From Clavibacter zhangzhiyongii (GTDB lineage Bacteria; Actinomycetota; Actinomycetes; Actinomycetales; Microbacteriaceae), in contig NZ_CP061274.1 in NCBI RefSeq assembly GCF_014775655.1, positions 1,054,001 through 1,118,000 on the forward strand: a DNA stretch of 64,000 nt, given 5' to 3'. A program made the position numbers and the translations under genes. The notes beneath the pieces were generated by a model. That model did not search any database, was not told where the DNA came from, and saw only the letters and a program-made list of their open reading frames with translations. Below are positions 1-9,826 of this stretch, one piece after another (the stretch's first letter is position 1; the number at the start of each line of letters is the position of its first letter).

Positions 1-182
1 GTGTCTCCGGTCCTGACGCCGGGCCGGCGGGAGGCCGCGCGACGTCGCTCATGTGCGGGGGCGTTCCCCTGCCCCATCCAACCGAGCGCACCTGGACGGG
101 CTTCCCGGGCGGTCGGCTCGGGCGCGTCGGTCGCGCCCCGCGGCATCGGGACCGGTGGCGGGGGAGCGGCGCGCGGGCCGGA

Positions 183-1058
183 TCAGCGGTCGCGGCGGAG
201 CGCGGTGCGGAGCCGCTGGTACCCGGACAGCGTGGGCGGTGCGACGGGCGTGGTCTCGGGCGCCGTGTCGAGGCGCAGCTGCCGCTGCGCGAACTCGCGC
301 GTCTCGACGAGCATGGCGAGCCGCTGCTCCTCGTCCTTGGCCTTGCGGGTGTTGACCTCGGCGACGACGCCGCCCTGCCAGCCCTGCTCGGCGAGCCAGC
401 GCAGCGTCTCCGCGACGGGCTGCGTGCCGCGGCCGGGGAGGAGGTGCTCGTCGAAGATGCGGCCGTCGTCCTGCGAGCCGGATCCGTCGCACAGGTGCAC
501 GTGGCGCAGGCGCGGGCCGAGGGCCTTGGCCATCTCGAGCGCGTCCTGCCCGGAGAGCGACGCGTGCGAGAAGTCGAGTGTGGTGGCGTCGCAGTCCATG
601 ACGGTGGGATCCCAGCCGGGCGCGTACGCCTTCATGCTGCGGCCGGCGACCTGCCACGGGAACATGTTCTCGACGGCGATCTCGACGCCGGTGCGCTCCT
701 GCGTGGCGCGCACGATGTCGAGGAAGGACTCGGCGTAGCCGGCCTGCCAGCGGAACGGCGGGTGCACCACGACGGCCGGGGCGCCGACCGCGCGGGCGAG
801 CTCCGCGGACCTCTCCAGCTTCACCTTCGGGTCCCGGCCCCACACGAAGTGCGTGAGCAGGAGGACGGGCGCGTGGATGGAGAGGATCGGCAGCGCGTGC
901 TTCTCCGACAGCGCACGGAGGGCCGCGGCGTCCTGGGTGACCTCGTCGTTCGTCACCATGATCTCCACCCCGTCGAAGCCCGCGCGCTTCGCCATGACGA
1001 AGGCGTTCTCGACGGGCTGGGGGTACACGCAGGTCGTGCTCATTCCGACACGGATCAC
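183..1058 (-). CDS. Sugar phosphate isomerase/epimerase family protein (TIM barrel)
   Basis: This protein of about 291 residues has the xylose-isomerase-like/AP-endonuclease-2 TIM-barrel pattern. The strands GFDGVEIMV, SIHAPVLL, VVVHPPF, AVENMFPW, LDFSHASL and HVHLCDGSG appear in order, followed by GRGTQPVAETL. Such proteins isomerise or epimerise sugars, inositols or keto-acids using a divalent metal; the Glu and His residues near the strand ends are the expected ligands. The substrate cannot be read from sequence. I start it at GTG 1058 because TATGGT on the same strand lies seven bases upstream, a leaderless arrangement; an ATG four codons earlier (1070) is the alternative. It is divergent from the kinase-like gene at 1205. 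Confidence 0.75.
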   Translation of the reverse strand: MIRVGMSTTCVYPQPVENAFVMAKRAGFDGVEIMVTNDEVTQDAAALRALSEKHALPILSIHAPVLLLTHFVWGRDPKVKLERSAELARAVGAPAVVVHPPFRWQAGYAESFLDIVRATQERTGVEIAVENMFPWQVAGRSMKAYAPGWDPTVMDCDATTLDFSHASLSGQDALEMAKALGPRLRHVHLCDGSGSQDDGRIFDEHLLPGRGTQPVAETLRWLAEQGWQGGVVAEVNTRKAKDEEQRLAMLVETREFAQRQLRLDTAPETTPVAPPTLSGYQRLRTALRRDR

Positions 1059-1204
1059 GTCGGCGACCATACCCGGCGACGCTGTGCGCCCGGGGTACGC
1101 GGGGGGTCCGGCGCGTGTCGGGTGCGCGACGGGGACAGGCGGGGCGGGCAGGCTGGACGGGAGATCCGGGCGGACAGCGCGCCGCCCGCAACGGGAGGGA
1201 CGGC

Positions 1205-2020
1205 ATGGCGGCGGCGACGGACGGGCACGACGGGCAGGACGGCGGGACGTACCGCAAGGAGCGGGCCGACGCGCCGGCCGGGTTCTTCGAGGCGGAGGCG
1301 GCCGGGCTCCGGTGGCTCGCCGAGGCGGAGGCCGACGGGGGAGCGCGCGTCGTGCGCGTGCGCGACGTGCGGTCCGGCCGGATCGACCTCGAGCGGCTCC
1401 GTCCGGCGCGGCCGACCCGGGCGGCGGCGCGCGCGTTCGGGTCGGCGCTCGCGATCACCCACGGCGCCGGGGCGCCCGGGTTCGGTGCGCCGCCACCCGG
1501 CCACGACGGGCCCGCCTTCATCGGGCGGCAGGGGCTGTCCGTGCGTCGCGACGGGGCGGGCGGCGGCGGATGGGGCGCGTGGTACGCCCGTGAGCGCGTG
1601 CTCCCGTACCTCCGCCGGGCCGTCGACGCGGGCCACGTCACGGCGACGCAGGCGGCCGACGTCGAGCGGGCGTGCGCCGCCGCCGCCGACGGCCGGTTCG
1701 ACGACGGGCGGCCGGCGGCCAGGATCCACGGCGACCTCTGGTCCGGCAACGTGCAGTGGACCGCGGAGGGCACCGTCCTCATCGACCCGGCGGCGCACGG
1801 CGGCCACCGCGAGACCGACCTCGCCATGCTCGCCCTGTTCGGCTGCCCCGGGCTCGACGACGTCCTCGGCGCCTACGCGGACGGCGGATCCCTCGTCGCG
1901 GGCTGGCGCGTGCGCGTCCCGCTGCACCAGCTCCACCCGCTCGCCGTGCACGCCGCGTCGCACGGCCCCTCCTACGGCGACGCCCTGCACGACGCCGCGC
2001 GGGCGGTGCTCCGGATGTAG
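1205..2020 (+). CDS. Fructosamine kinase family protein
   Basis: The 271-residue product has the protein-kinase-like fold of fructosamine-3-kinases and aminoglycoside phosphotransferases. It begins with YRKERADAPAGFFEAEA, which contains the ATP-lysine region, and carries the catalytic loop IHGDLWSGNV followed by LIDPAAHGGHRETDLAML, the metal-binding DPA motif and its usual tail. The family phosphorylates sugar adducts on proteins or small amines so that they decompose, a form of deglycation. I chose ATG 1205 because GGGAGG sits just upstream; an in-frame codon at 1115 would add 30 residues of unconserved Gly/Arg-rich sequence. The ligand is inferred from family only. Confidence 0.85.
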   Translation: MAAATDGHDGQDGGTYRKERADAPAGFFEAEAAGLRWLAEAEADGGARVVRVRDVRSGRIDLERLRPARPTRAAARAFGSALAITHGAGAPGFGAPPPGHDGPAFIGRQGLSVRRDGAGGGGWGAWYARERVLPYLRRAVDAGHVTATQAADVERACAAAADGRFDDGRPAARIHGDLWSGNVQWTAEGTVLIDPAAHGGHRETDLAMLALFGCPGLDDVLGAYADGGSLVAGWRVRVPLHQLHPLAVHAASHGPSYGDALHDAARAVLRM

Positions 2021-2141
2021 GGGAGGGCGCCCTGCTGCCGCCGTCACGGGCGGACCCGACCCGGTCGCCGGGCGGGCGCACTGGTAGCCTCGGACCCACC
2101 GAGCAGGCACGACAGACCTCTGCGCGAACGAGACGGGAACC

Positions 2142-3758
2142 GTGACTCCGCCACCCTCATCCACGCCCTCCGCGACCGAGCCGACGCCGACGGGCGGGCC
2201 CGCGGCCGACGCCGACCAGGCCGACGCCCCCGAGGTCGAGCCCGGCGCGTACGACCTCGTGGTCGTCTCCAACCGCCTCCCCGTCGACCGCGTCGTCGCC
2301 GCCGACGGGACGACCTCCTGGCGGCACTCGCCCGGCGGCCTCGTCACGGCCCTCGAGCCCGTCATGCGCGCCAACGAGGGCGCGTGGGTCGGCTGGCCGG
2401 GCATCGCCGACCACGACGTGGAGCCGTTCGTCGACGCGGGCATCTCGATCATCCCCGTCACGCTCTCCGAGCAGGACCTCGCCGAGTACTACGAGGGCTT
2501 CTCCAACGACACCCTCTGGCCGCTCTACCACGACGTCATCGCCCAGCCGAGCTACCACCGCGAGTGGTGGGACACGTACGTGAAGGTCAACCAGCGCTTC
2601 GCCGACGCCGCGGCGAGGGCCGCCGCGCCGGGCGCCACCGTGTGGGTGCAGGACTACCAGCTGCAGCTCGTGCCGAAGATGCTCCGCGAGCAGCGGCCCG
2701 ACCTCACCATCGGATTCTTCAACCACATCCCGTTCCCGCCCTACGGCATCTACTCGCAGCTGCCGTGGCGCACGCAGATCATCGAGGGGCTCCTCGGCGC
2801 CGACGTCATCGGCTTCCAGCGCGTCGCCGACGCGGGCAACTTCACGCGCGCGGTCCGGCGGCTGTTCGGGTACACGACCCGGGGATCCACCGTGGACGTG
2901 CCCGTACGCGGCGGCATCCCGCTCACCGTCCCCGGCACCAAGCCGTCGAAGCCCGTCCGCGAGCTCCGCACGCGCCAGGTCGTGGCGAAGCACTACCCGA
3001 TCTCCATCGACGCGCGCAGCTACGAGGAGATGGCCAAGGACCCGGCCATCCAGGAGCGCGCCCGTCAGATCCGCGCCGACCTGGGCGACCCGAGGACGAT
3101 CCTCCTGGGCGTCGACCGGCTCGACTACACGAAGGGCATCGGCCACCGCCTGAAGGCCTTCGGCGAGCTGCTCGCCGAGGGGCGCGTGACGGTGGAGGAC
3201 GCCACGCTCGTCCAGGTCGCGAGCCCCAGCCGCGAGCGCGTGGAGACGTACCGGCAGCTGCGCGACGAGATCGAGCTCACGGTCGGCCGCATCAACGGCG
3301 ACTACGGCTCTATCAGCCACACCGCCATCAGCTACCTGCACCACGGCTACCCGCGCGAGGAGATGGTGGCGCTCTGCCTCGCCGCCGACGTGATGCTCGT
3401 CACCGCCCTCCGCGACGGGATGAACCTCGTCGCCAAGGAGTACGTGGCGACCAAGCACTCCAACGAGGGCGTGCTCGTGCTGAGCGAGTTCGCAGGCGCC
3501 GCGGACGAGCTGAAGGCCGCGCTCCTCGTGAACCCGCACGACATCGAGGGCCTCAAGGAGGCGATCCTCCGCGCCATCGAGATGCCCAAGGCCGAGCAGC
3601 GCAAGCGCATGCGTTCGCTCCGCAAGCGCGTCTTCGAGAACGACGTCGCCGCGTGGTCGAGCTCCTTCCTCGCCGACCTCGGGCGCACGCACGCCGCCGC
3701 GATCCACGAGGGGCCCGACGAAGAGGTCGTCGAGCCGCTCATGGACGAGGGCTGGTAG
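2142..3758 (+). CDS. otsA: Trehalose-6-phosphate synthase
   Basis: This glycosyltransferase family 20 enzyme of 538 residues makes trehalose 6-phosphate from a nucleotide-glucose and glucose 6-phosphate. Visible motifs are [11 protein letters not shown] near residue 35, [16 protein letters not shown] (QDYQL in place of the enterobacterial HDYHL, as in mycobacteria), [24 protein letters not shown] and [11 protein letters not shown]. The first 35 residues are a Pro/Thr-rich acidic extension. It starts with GTG 2142. A -10-like TAGCCT is at 2085-2090, giving a leader of about 45 bases. The stop is five bases before otsB, so the two are almost certainly one transcript. Confidence 0.95.
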   Translation: MTPPPSSTPSATEPTPTGGPAADADQADAPEVEPGAYDLVVVSNRLPVDRVVAADGTTSWRHSPGGLVTALEPVMRANEGAWVGWPGIADHDVEPFVDAGISIIPVTLSEQDLAEYYEGFSNDTLWPLYHDVIAQPSYHREWWDTYVKVNQRFADAAARAAAPGATVWVQDYQLQLVPKMLREQRPDLTIGFFNHIPFPPYGIYSQLPWRTQIIEGLLGADVIGFQRVADAGNFTRAVRRLFGYTTRGSTVDVPVRGGIPLTVPGTKPSKPVRELRTRQVVAKHYPISIDARSYEEMAKDPAIQERARQIRADLGDPRTILLGVDRLDYTKGIGHRLKAFGELLAEGRVTVEDATLVQVASPSRERVETYRQLRDEIELTVGRINGDYGSISHTAISYLHHGYPREEMVALCLAADVMLVTALRDGMNLVAKEYVATKHSNEGVLVLSEFAGAADELKAALLVNPHDIEGLKEAILRAIEMPKAEQRKRMRSLRKRVFENDVAAWSSSFLADLGRTHAAAIHEGPDEEVVEPLMDEGW

Positions 3759-3763
3759 ACCGC

Positions 3764-4591
3764 GTGGCCGAGCTGACCACCGACATCCAGGCGAAGGGCG
3801 GCCGCGGCTTCCCGGGCCGGCTCTTCGAGGCGCTCACCGAGCTCGCGCGCACGCGGCGCCTGCTCGTCGCGCTCGACTTCGACGGCACGCTCGCCCCCGA
3901 GGTCGACGACCCCGAGAAGGCGCGCGCGGTGCCCGAGGCCCGCGCGGCCGTGCTCGCGCTGCTGGCGCTGCCGGACACGCGCGTCGCGCTCGTCTCGGGA
4001 CGCGCGCTGCGCAGCCTCGAGGCTGTGGCCGACCTGCCGGACGAGGTGCTCCTCGTCGGGTCCCACGGCGTGGAGATCCGCCTCGACAGCGACGACATCG
4101 AGCTCGTGCTCGACGAGGGCGAGCTGGAGCAGCGCGGCGTGCTCTCCGACGTGCTCGGCCAGGTCGCCGACTCGCTCGACGAGGTGTGGATCGAGGAGAA
4201 GCCCGCGGGCTTCGCCCTGCACACGCGCCTCGCCACCGAGAAGCACAGCCGCATCGCGCACCTCGTCGCCACCCAGGAGGCGCAGGCCGAGGTCGACGGC
4301 CTCAAGGTGCGCTCCGGCAAGGACGTGCTCGAGTTCAGCATCCGCCAGGCCACGAAGGGGGAGGCCGTCGAGCACCTCCGCCGCTACGCCGACGCCGACG
4401 CCGTGCTCTACGCGGGCGACGACGTCACCGACGAGGACGCGTTCGCCGCCCTCCGCGCCGGCGACCTGGGTCTGAAGAGCGGCTCCGGCGCGACCGCCGC
4501 CGACTTCCGCGTCGACGGCCCGCACGACGTGGCGCGCGTGCTGCAGGTGCTCGCGGACCTGCGCGGGGAGCCGGCCGTCCGCCCCGACTGA
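3764..4591 (+). CDS. otsB: Trehalose-6-phosphate phosphatase
   Basis: This 275-residue HAD-superfamily phosphatase removes phosphate from trehalose 6-phosphate, completing the OtsAB route. The nucleophile motif LVALDFDGTLAPEVDD is near residue 45, SGRALRSLEAV and VGSHGVEIR follow, and the acidic motif IV reads YAGDDVTDEDAF near residue 210. The start is the first in-frame GTG after otsA, five bases past its stop; a longer open frame runs back through otsA but is only a shadow. No strong Shine-Dalgarno is visible, so translational coupling to otsA is likely. Confidence 0.93.
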   Translation: MAELTTDIQAKGGRGFPGRLFEALTELARTRRLLVALDFDGTLAPEVDDPEKARAVPEARAAVLALLALPDTRVALVSGRALRSLEAVADLPDEVLLVGSHGVEIRLDSDDIELVLDEGELEQRGVLSDVLGQVADSLDEVWIEEKPAGFALHTRLATEKHSRIAHLVATQEAQAEVDGLKVRSGKDVLEFSIRQATKGEAVEHLRRYADADAVLYAGDDVTDEDAFAALRAGDLGLKSGSGATAADFRVDGPHDVARVLQVLADLRGEPAVRPD

Positions 4592-4674
4592 CCGCTCGGG
4601 TCGATCCGCCCCGGTCTCCCAGGCAGGGCCCAGGTAGACTGGGGAAATAGCCGACTCGCGAGAGGAGACCGCAG

Positions 4675-7600
4675 TTGCTCGTCCTCCTCTCGGCGTTCCT
4701 GATCGCGTCGATCCTCGTCCCGCTGCTGGGCCGGATCGCCGGCGTGCGCGCCTTCCTCGTCGCCGCCCTCGTGCCCGCGGCCGCGTTCGCCTTCACGGTC
4801 GCGCAGGCGCCCGCCGTGCTGCCGGACGGCGAGGTCGTCGAGCGGCTCGAGTGGATCCCGTCGCTCGGCATCGTGCTCGACATGCGGATGGACGCGCTGT
4901 CCTGGCTCCTGTCGCTCGTGGTCACGGGGGTGGGATCGCTCGTCCTCCTCTACTGCGCGCGCTACTTCCGCTCGGACGAGGAGGGCCTCGGCCGCTTCGC
5001 GGGCCTGCTGCTCGCCTTCGCCGGGGTGATGTACGGCCTCGTCCTCGCCGACGACGTGTTCGTGCTCTTCACGTTCTGGGAGGCGACGAGCGTCCTCTCG
5101 TACCTCCTCATCGGCCACTACACGGGCAAGAAGGCGAGCCGCGGCGCCGCGCTGCAGGCGCTCCTCGTGACGACGGCGGGCGGGCTCGCGATGCTCGTCG
5201 GCCTCGTGATCCTCTCGGTCGCGGGCGGCACCACGAGCCTCGCGCAGCTCGTGGCCGACCCGCCCGGCGGCCCGCTCATCCCGGTGGCCGTCGTCCTCAT
5301 CCTCCTCGGCGCCCTCTCCAAGTCGGCGCTCGTGCCGTTCCACTTCTGGCTGCCCGCCGCGATGGCCGCGCCCACCCCGGTGAGCGCCTACCTGCACGCG
5401 GCCGCCATGGTGAAGGCGGGCATCTACCTCGTCGCCCGGCTCGCCCCCGGCTACGCGGACGTGCCCGGCTGGCGCGTGCTGCTCGTCTCCCTGGGCGTCG
5501 CGACGATGCTCGTCGGCGGCTGGCGGGCCCTCAAGCAGATGGACCTCAAGCTCGTCCTCGCCTACGGCACCGTGAGCCAGCTCGGCTTCCTCACCGTGGT
5601 GGTCGGCTACGGCACGCGCGACGCGGCCCTCGCGGGAGTCGCCCTCCTCCTCGCGCACGCGCTCTTCAAGGCGACGCTCTTCCTCGTCGTGGGCGTGGTG
5701 GACCACCGGGCCGGCACGCGCGACCTCCGCAAGATCAGCGGGCTCGGCCGCAAGGCGCCGGTGCTCGCCGTGATCACCGCGCTCGCCCTCGCCTCGATGG
5801 CGGGCCTGCCGCCGTTCCTCGGCTTCGTCGCCAAGGAGGCCGTGCTCTCCGCGCTGCTGCTCGACGCGGAGCTCGGCGGCGGCCTCGGCTGGGTCGCGCT
5901 CGTCGGCGTCTCGGTCGGCTCCTGCCTCACGGTCGCGTACAGCGCCCGCTTCCTCTGGGGCGCGTTCGCCCGGAAGCGCGGGGTGGACGAGGTCCAGCCG
6001 GTGCACGAGCACCTCGACTTCCTCGTGCCGCCCGCCGTTCTCGCGGTCGCGGGCCTCGTGCTCGGCTTCCTCGCATCGTCCGTGGACGGCTGGATCGCCG
6101 GCTACGCCGACACGCTGCCGGCGGTGAGCGCGGGCGCGTCCGGCGAGCCCGACCACACGTACCACCTGGCGCTCTGGCACGGCATCGAGCCGGCGCTCCT
6201 CATCTCCGCGGGCACGCTCGTCGTGGGCCTCGCCATGTTCCGCCTCCGCGACGGCGTCTTCGCGCTGCAGTCGCGGGTGCCGGCGTGGATCGACGCGGCC
6301 CGCATGTACTGGGCCTCGATGCGCCTCATCGACCGGGTCGCCGCGCGCACCACGGCCACCACGCAGCGCGGCTCGCTGCCCTTCTACCTCGGCGTGATCC
6401 TGCTCGTGCTCATCGGCTCCGTGGGATCCGCGCTCGCGCTCAACCGCTCCTGGCCCTCCACCGCGGTGCCGTTCGACCACCCGGCCCAGCCCGTCATCGG
6501 CGTCGTGATGATCGTGGCCGCCGTCGCCGCCGCCCGCGCCGGGAAGCGCTTCCAGGCCGTCGTGCTCGTGGGCGTCACGGGCTACGGCATGGCCGCGCTC
6601 TTCGCGCTGCACGGCGCCCCGGACCTCGCGCTCACGCAGGTGCTCATCGAGACGATCACGCTCGTCGCCTTCGTGCTGGTGCTCCGCCGCCTGCCCGTGC
6701 GCCTGGGGGAGCGCAACCGGTCGGTGCACCCGATCTGGCGCGCCTCCATCGGCATCGCCGTCGCGGCCCTCATGTCGACGGTCGCCGTCGTCGCGCTCGG
6801 CGCGCGGGTCGCGACGCCCATCTCGCGGGAGTTCCCGAAGCTGGCCTACGAGCAGGGTCACGGCAGCAACGTCGTCAACGTCACGCTCGTGGACCTCCGC
6901 GGCTGGGACACGATGGGCGAGATCTCGGTGCTCATCGTGGCCGCCACCGGCGTCGCGAGCCTCATCTTCCTCAACCGCCGCACCGACACCCTCCCGCGCC
7001 TCACCGCGCCCTCGCGCCGCGGCCTCATCGCGCGCCTCACCGGCCGGCACGACCCGGCGTCCGACGCGCCCCTCGAGGTCCAGCACGGCGCCGACGGCCC
7101 GCGGATGGAGGCCACGAAGGCCATCAAGGACCAGCGCCGCACCGAGCGGAGCCCCTGGCTCCTCGCCGGCCGCACGCTCGCCCCGCAGAACCGGTCGATC
7201 CTCCTCGAGGTCGTCGTGCGGCTCCTGTTCCACAGCCTCATCGTCGTGTCGGTCTACCTGCTGTTCGCCGGCCACAACCTGCCGGGCGGCGGGTTCGCGG
7301 GCGGGCTCCTCGCCGGCATGGCCCTCGTGGCGCGCTACCTCGCGGGCGGCCGCTACGAGCTCGGCGCCGCCGCGCCCGTCGACGCCGGACGCGTGCTCGG
7401 CACCGGCCTCGTCTTCGCGGTCGGCACCGCCGCGCTCCCGCTGGTCTTCGGCGCCGACGCCCTCACCTCCACCTGGATCGACACCGAGGTGCCGTTCGTC
7501 GGCCACGTCGAGTTCGTCACCAGCACCTTCTTCGACGTCGGCGTCTACCTCGTCGTCGTCGGCCTCACGCTCGACGTGCTCCGCAGCCTCGGCGCGGAGG

Positions 7601-7680
7601 TCGACCGCCAGGAGGAGAGCGACCGGACGGTCGAGCAGGGAGCGGACGGCATGGAGACCGAGCAGGGGGTGAGCGTGTGA
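4675..7680 (+). CDS. mrpA: Mrp cation/proton antiporter subunit A with fused subunit B domain
   Basis: This polytopic membrane protein of 1001 residues is the large subunit of a multisubunit Na+(K+)/H+ antiporter related to complex I. Residues 1-500 are the ND5-like core, with KSALVPFHFWLPAAM and LAYGTVSQLGFLTVV. Around residue 640, DLALTQVLIETITLVAF marks the MrpA C-terminal domain. From about residue 838 an MnhB domain follows, with FAGHNLPGGGFAGGLLAG, and no separate mrpB exists in the operon. It starts with TTG 4675 behind AGAGGAGA; a -10-like TAGACT lies at 4635-4640. The end overlaps mrpC by four bases. Confidence 0.95.
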   Translation: MLVLLSAFLIASILVPLLGRIAGVRAFLVAALVPAAAFAFTVAQAPAVLPDGEVVERLEWIPSLGIVLDMRMDALSWLLSLVVTGVGSLVLLYCARYFRSDEEGLGRFAGLLLAFAGVMYGLVLADDVFVLFTFWEATSVLSYLLIGHYTGKKASRGAALQALLVTTAGGLAMLVGLVILSVAGGTTSLAQLVADPPGGPLIPVAVVLILLGALSKSALVPFHFWLPAAMAAPTPVSAYLHAAAMVKAGIYLVARLAPGYADVPGWRVLLVSLGVATMLVGGWRALKQMDLKLVLAYGTVSQLGFLTVVVGYGTRDAALAGVALLLAHALFKATLFLVVGVVDHRAGTRDLRKISGLGRKAPVLAVITALALASMAGLPPFLGFVAKEAVLSALLLDAELGGGLGWVALVGVSVGSCLTVAYSARFLWGAFARKRGVDEVQPVHEHLDFLVPPAVLAVAGLVLGFLASSVDGWIAGYADTLPAVSAGASGEPDHTYHLALWHGIEPALLISAGTLVVGLAMFRLRDGVFALQSRVPAWIDAARMYWASMRLIDRVAARTTATTQRGSLPFYLGVILLVLIGSVGSALALNRSWPSTAVPFDHPAQPVIGVVMIVAAVAAARAGKRFQAVVLVGVTGYGMAALFALHGAPDLALTQVLIETITLVAFVLVLRRLPVRLGERNRSVHPIWRASIGIAVAALMSTVAVVALGARVATPISREFPKLAYEQGHGSNVVNVTLVDLRGWDTMGEISVLIVAATGVASLIFLNRRTDTLPRLTAPSRRGLIARLTGRHDPASDAPLEVQHGADGPRMEATKAIKDQRRTERSPWLLAGRTLAPQNRSILLEVVVRLLFHSLIVVSVYLLFAGHNLPGGGFAGGLLAGMALVARYLAGGRYELGAAAPVDAGRVLGTGLVFAVGTAALPLVFGADALTSTWIDTEVPFVGHVEFVTSTFFDVGVYLVVVGLTLDVLRSLGAEVDRQEESDRTVEQGADGMETEQGVSV

Positions 7681-8237
7681 GCGTCTCCGTCACCCTCATC
7701 GTGATCATGGCCTCGCTGTACGCGACCGGCATCTACCTCATGCTCGAGCGCAGCATGACGCGCGTGCTCCTCGGGTTCCTGCTCGTGGGCAACGCGACCA
7801 ACATCCTCATCCTCATCATGTCGGGCCGGGTCGGCCTCGCCCCCATCTACGATCCCGACGTGGATCCGTCGGAGTACGCCGACCCGCTGCCGCAGGCGCT
7901 CATCCTCACGGCCATCGTCATCACCTTCGGCGTCTCGGCCTTCCTCATGGCGCTCATCTACCGCTCCTGGCGCCTGGCGAACGCCGACGTCGTGACGGAC
8001 GACGAGGACGACCTCGCGATGCGCGGCCCCCGCACGGGCCTCGGCGAGGAGCCCACCGTGCCCGACGACGACGACACCGAGTTCGGCACCAACGCCGAGG
8101 CCGCCATCGCCTCCGCCCGGAAGCTCCGCGGCAACCGATCGGACCTGGAGGAGGCCATCGACGACTCCGCCGACGACGACGACGACCGCGACTTCCGCAC
8201 GAGGCGCGCCGAGAAGAAGGGGGAGGAGGGACGATGA
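7677..8237 (+). CDS. mrpC: Mrp antiporter subunit C
   Basis: This NuoK-like subunit has 186 residues. Three membrane segments occupy residues 3-110, including LGFLLVGNATNILILIMSG and DPLPQALILTAIVITFG, the signature of MnhC. A hydrophilic tail of about 80 residues rich in Asp and Glu (DDEDDLAM, PDDDDTEFG) extends into the cytoplasm and is longer than in typical MnhC proteins of about 115 residues. GTG 7677 overlaps the mrpA stop and the stop overlaps the mrpD start as ATGA. It is part of the same complex. Confidence 0.93.
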   Translation: MSVSVTLIVIMASLYATGIYLMLERSMTRVLLGFLLVGNATNILILIMSGRVGLAPIYDPDVDPSEYADPLPQALILTAIVITFGVSAFLMALIYRSWRLANADVVTDDEDDLAMRGPRTGLGEEPTVPDDDDTEFGTNAEAAIASARKLRGNRSDLEEAIDDSADDDDDRDFRTRRAEKKGEEGR

Positions 8238-9826
8238 CGATCTTCCAGACCCTCATCCCGCTCGTCGTGCTCGTGCCGCTCCTCGGCGCGGCCGCGGCCC
8301 TCGTGGCCGCGCGCCAGCGCCGGCTGCAGGTCGCCGTCTCGGTGCTCGCGCTCGTCGTCGTGGTCGCGATCAGCGGCGCGCTGCTCGTGCTGGTGGACCA
8401 GCAGGGCGGCCAGTCCGTCGAGGTCGGCGGGTGGGCGGCGCCGTTCGGCATCGTGCTCGTGGTCGACCGGCTGTCGGCGCTCATGCTGCTGATCTCGTCG
8501 ATCGTGCTGCTCGCGGTCCTCATGTTCTCGATCGGCCAGGGCCTCGAGGACGGCGACGGCGAGACGCCCGTGTCGATCTTCAACCCGACCTACCTGATCC
8601 TCGCGGCCGGCGTCTTCAACGCCTTCGTCGCGGGCGACCTCTTCAACCTCTACGTCGGCTTCGAGATCCTGCTCGTGGCGAGCTACGTGCTGCTCACCCT
8701 CGGCGGCACCGAGGCGCGCATCCGGGCGGGCGTCACGTACATCGTCGTGAGCCTCGTCTCGTCGATGCTGTTCCTCGCCTCCATCGCCATGATCTACGGC
8801 GCCCTCGGCACGGTGAACATCGCGCAGATCTCGGTTCGGCTCGACGAGATCCCGCCGGACGTGCAGCTGATCCTGCACATCATGCTGCTGGTGGCCTTCG
8901 GCATCAAGGCGGCGGTCTTCCCGCTGTCGTTCTGGCTGCCGGACTCCTACCCCACGGCACCGGCTCCCGTCACGGCGGTCTTCGCCGGGCTCCTCACCAA
9001 GGTCGGCGTCTACGCGATCCTCCGCACCGAGACGGTCATGTTCCCGACCGACCAGCTCTCCACGGCGCTCATGGTGGTCGCGGCGCTGACCATGGTGATC
9101 GGCATCCTCGGCGCGGTCGCGCAGGCCGACATCAAGCGGCTGCTCTCATTCACGCTCGTCAGCCACATCGGCTACATGATCTTCGGCATCGCGCTCAACA
9201 CCGTGGCCGGCATGACGGCGACCATCTACTACGTGATCCACCACATCGTCGTGCAGACGACGCTGTTCCTCGCCTCCGGGCTCATCGAGCGCACGGGCGG
9301 CAGCACGTCGATCAACCGGCTCGGCGGCCTGCTCAAGGCGGCGCCGGTCATGGCGATCCTGTTCTTCATCCCCGCGCTCAACCTCGGCGGCATACCGCCG
9401 TTCTCGGGCTTCATCGGCAAGGTGGCGCTCTTCGACTCCGGCGCCGAGGTGGGCGGCTGGCTCACCTACGCGGTCATCGCCGCCGGCGCCGCCACGAGCC
9501 TCCTCACCCTGTACGCCCTCGCCCGCGTCTGGAACATGGCGTTCTGGCGCGGCGCCGAGGAGGTCGAGGACTACGAGTCGCCCCTGCTCGACCAGCTCTC
9601 CGAGCGCCCGGGCGGCGAGGCCACGACCACCGTGCGGAAGACGCCCGTGCTCATGACGGGCGCGACGGCCGGCATGGTCGTCGTCAGCGTCGCGCTGACG
9701 GTGTTCGCGGGTCCCGTCTACGCCCTCTCGGAGCGCGCGGGCGAGAGCCTCACGGGCCCCGGGTCCGGCGTCGGCTCCGGCGAGCAGGGCTACGTCGAGA
9801 CCGTGTTCCCGGGAGGCGTCCGATGA
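8234..9826 (+). CDS. mrpD: Mrp antiporter subunit D
   Basis: This 530-residue, multi-spanning ND4/ND2-like subunit is the second ion-translocating chain of the Mrp complex. Motifs include VVDRLSALMLLISSIV, LYVGFEILLVASYVLLT, KAAVFPLSFWLPDSYPTAP (the transmembrane lysine and HxW-like region) and SFTLVSHIGYMIFGIAL. A short cytoplasmic loop with ERPGGEATTTV precedes the last helix. ATG 8234 overlaps the mrpC stop, and GGGAGGAGGG lies immediately upstream. Coupling to mrpE is again through a four-base overlap. Confidence 0.95.
   Translation: MTIFQTLIPLVVLVPLLGAAAALVAARQRRLQVAVSVLALVVVVAISGALLVLVDQQGGQSVEVGGWAAPFGIVLVVDRLSALMLLISSIVLLAVLMFSIGQGLEDGDGETPVSIFNPTYLILAAGVFNAFVAGDLFNLYVGFEILLVASYVLLTLGGTEARIRAGVTYIVVSLVSSMLFLASIAMIYGALGTVNIAQISVRLDEIPPDVQLILHIMLLVAFGIKAAVFPLSFWLPDSYPTAPAPVTAVFAGLLTKVGVYAILRTETVMFPTDQLSTALMVVAALTMVIGILGAVAQADIKRLLSFTLVSHIGYMIFGIALNTVAGMTATIYYVIHHIVVQTTLFLASGLIERTGGSTSINRLGGLLKAAPVMAILFFIPALNLGGIPPFSGFIGKVALFDSGAEVGGWLTYAVIAAGAATSLLTLYALARVWNMAFWRGAEEVEDYESPLLDQLSERPGGEATTTVRKTPVLMTGATAGMVVVSVALTVFAGPVYALSERAGESLTGPGSGVGSGEQGYVETVFPGGVR

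Noticed and set aside
1-182. Possible gene fragment at the window start
   Set aside because: No frame shows a recognisable domain. The space downstream of the TIM-barrel gene looks intergenic.
4408-7506. Long minus-strand frame of about 1,000 codons opposite mrpA
   Set aside because: Its composition is His/Arg/Glu/Ala-biased with no motif. It mirrors mrpA codons and has no start signal.
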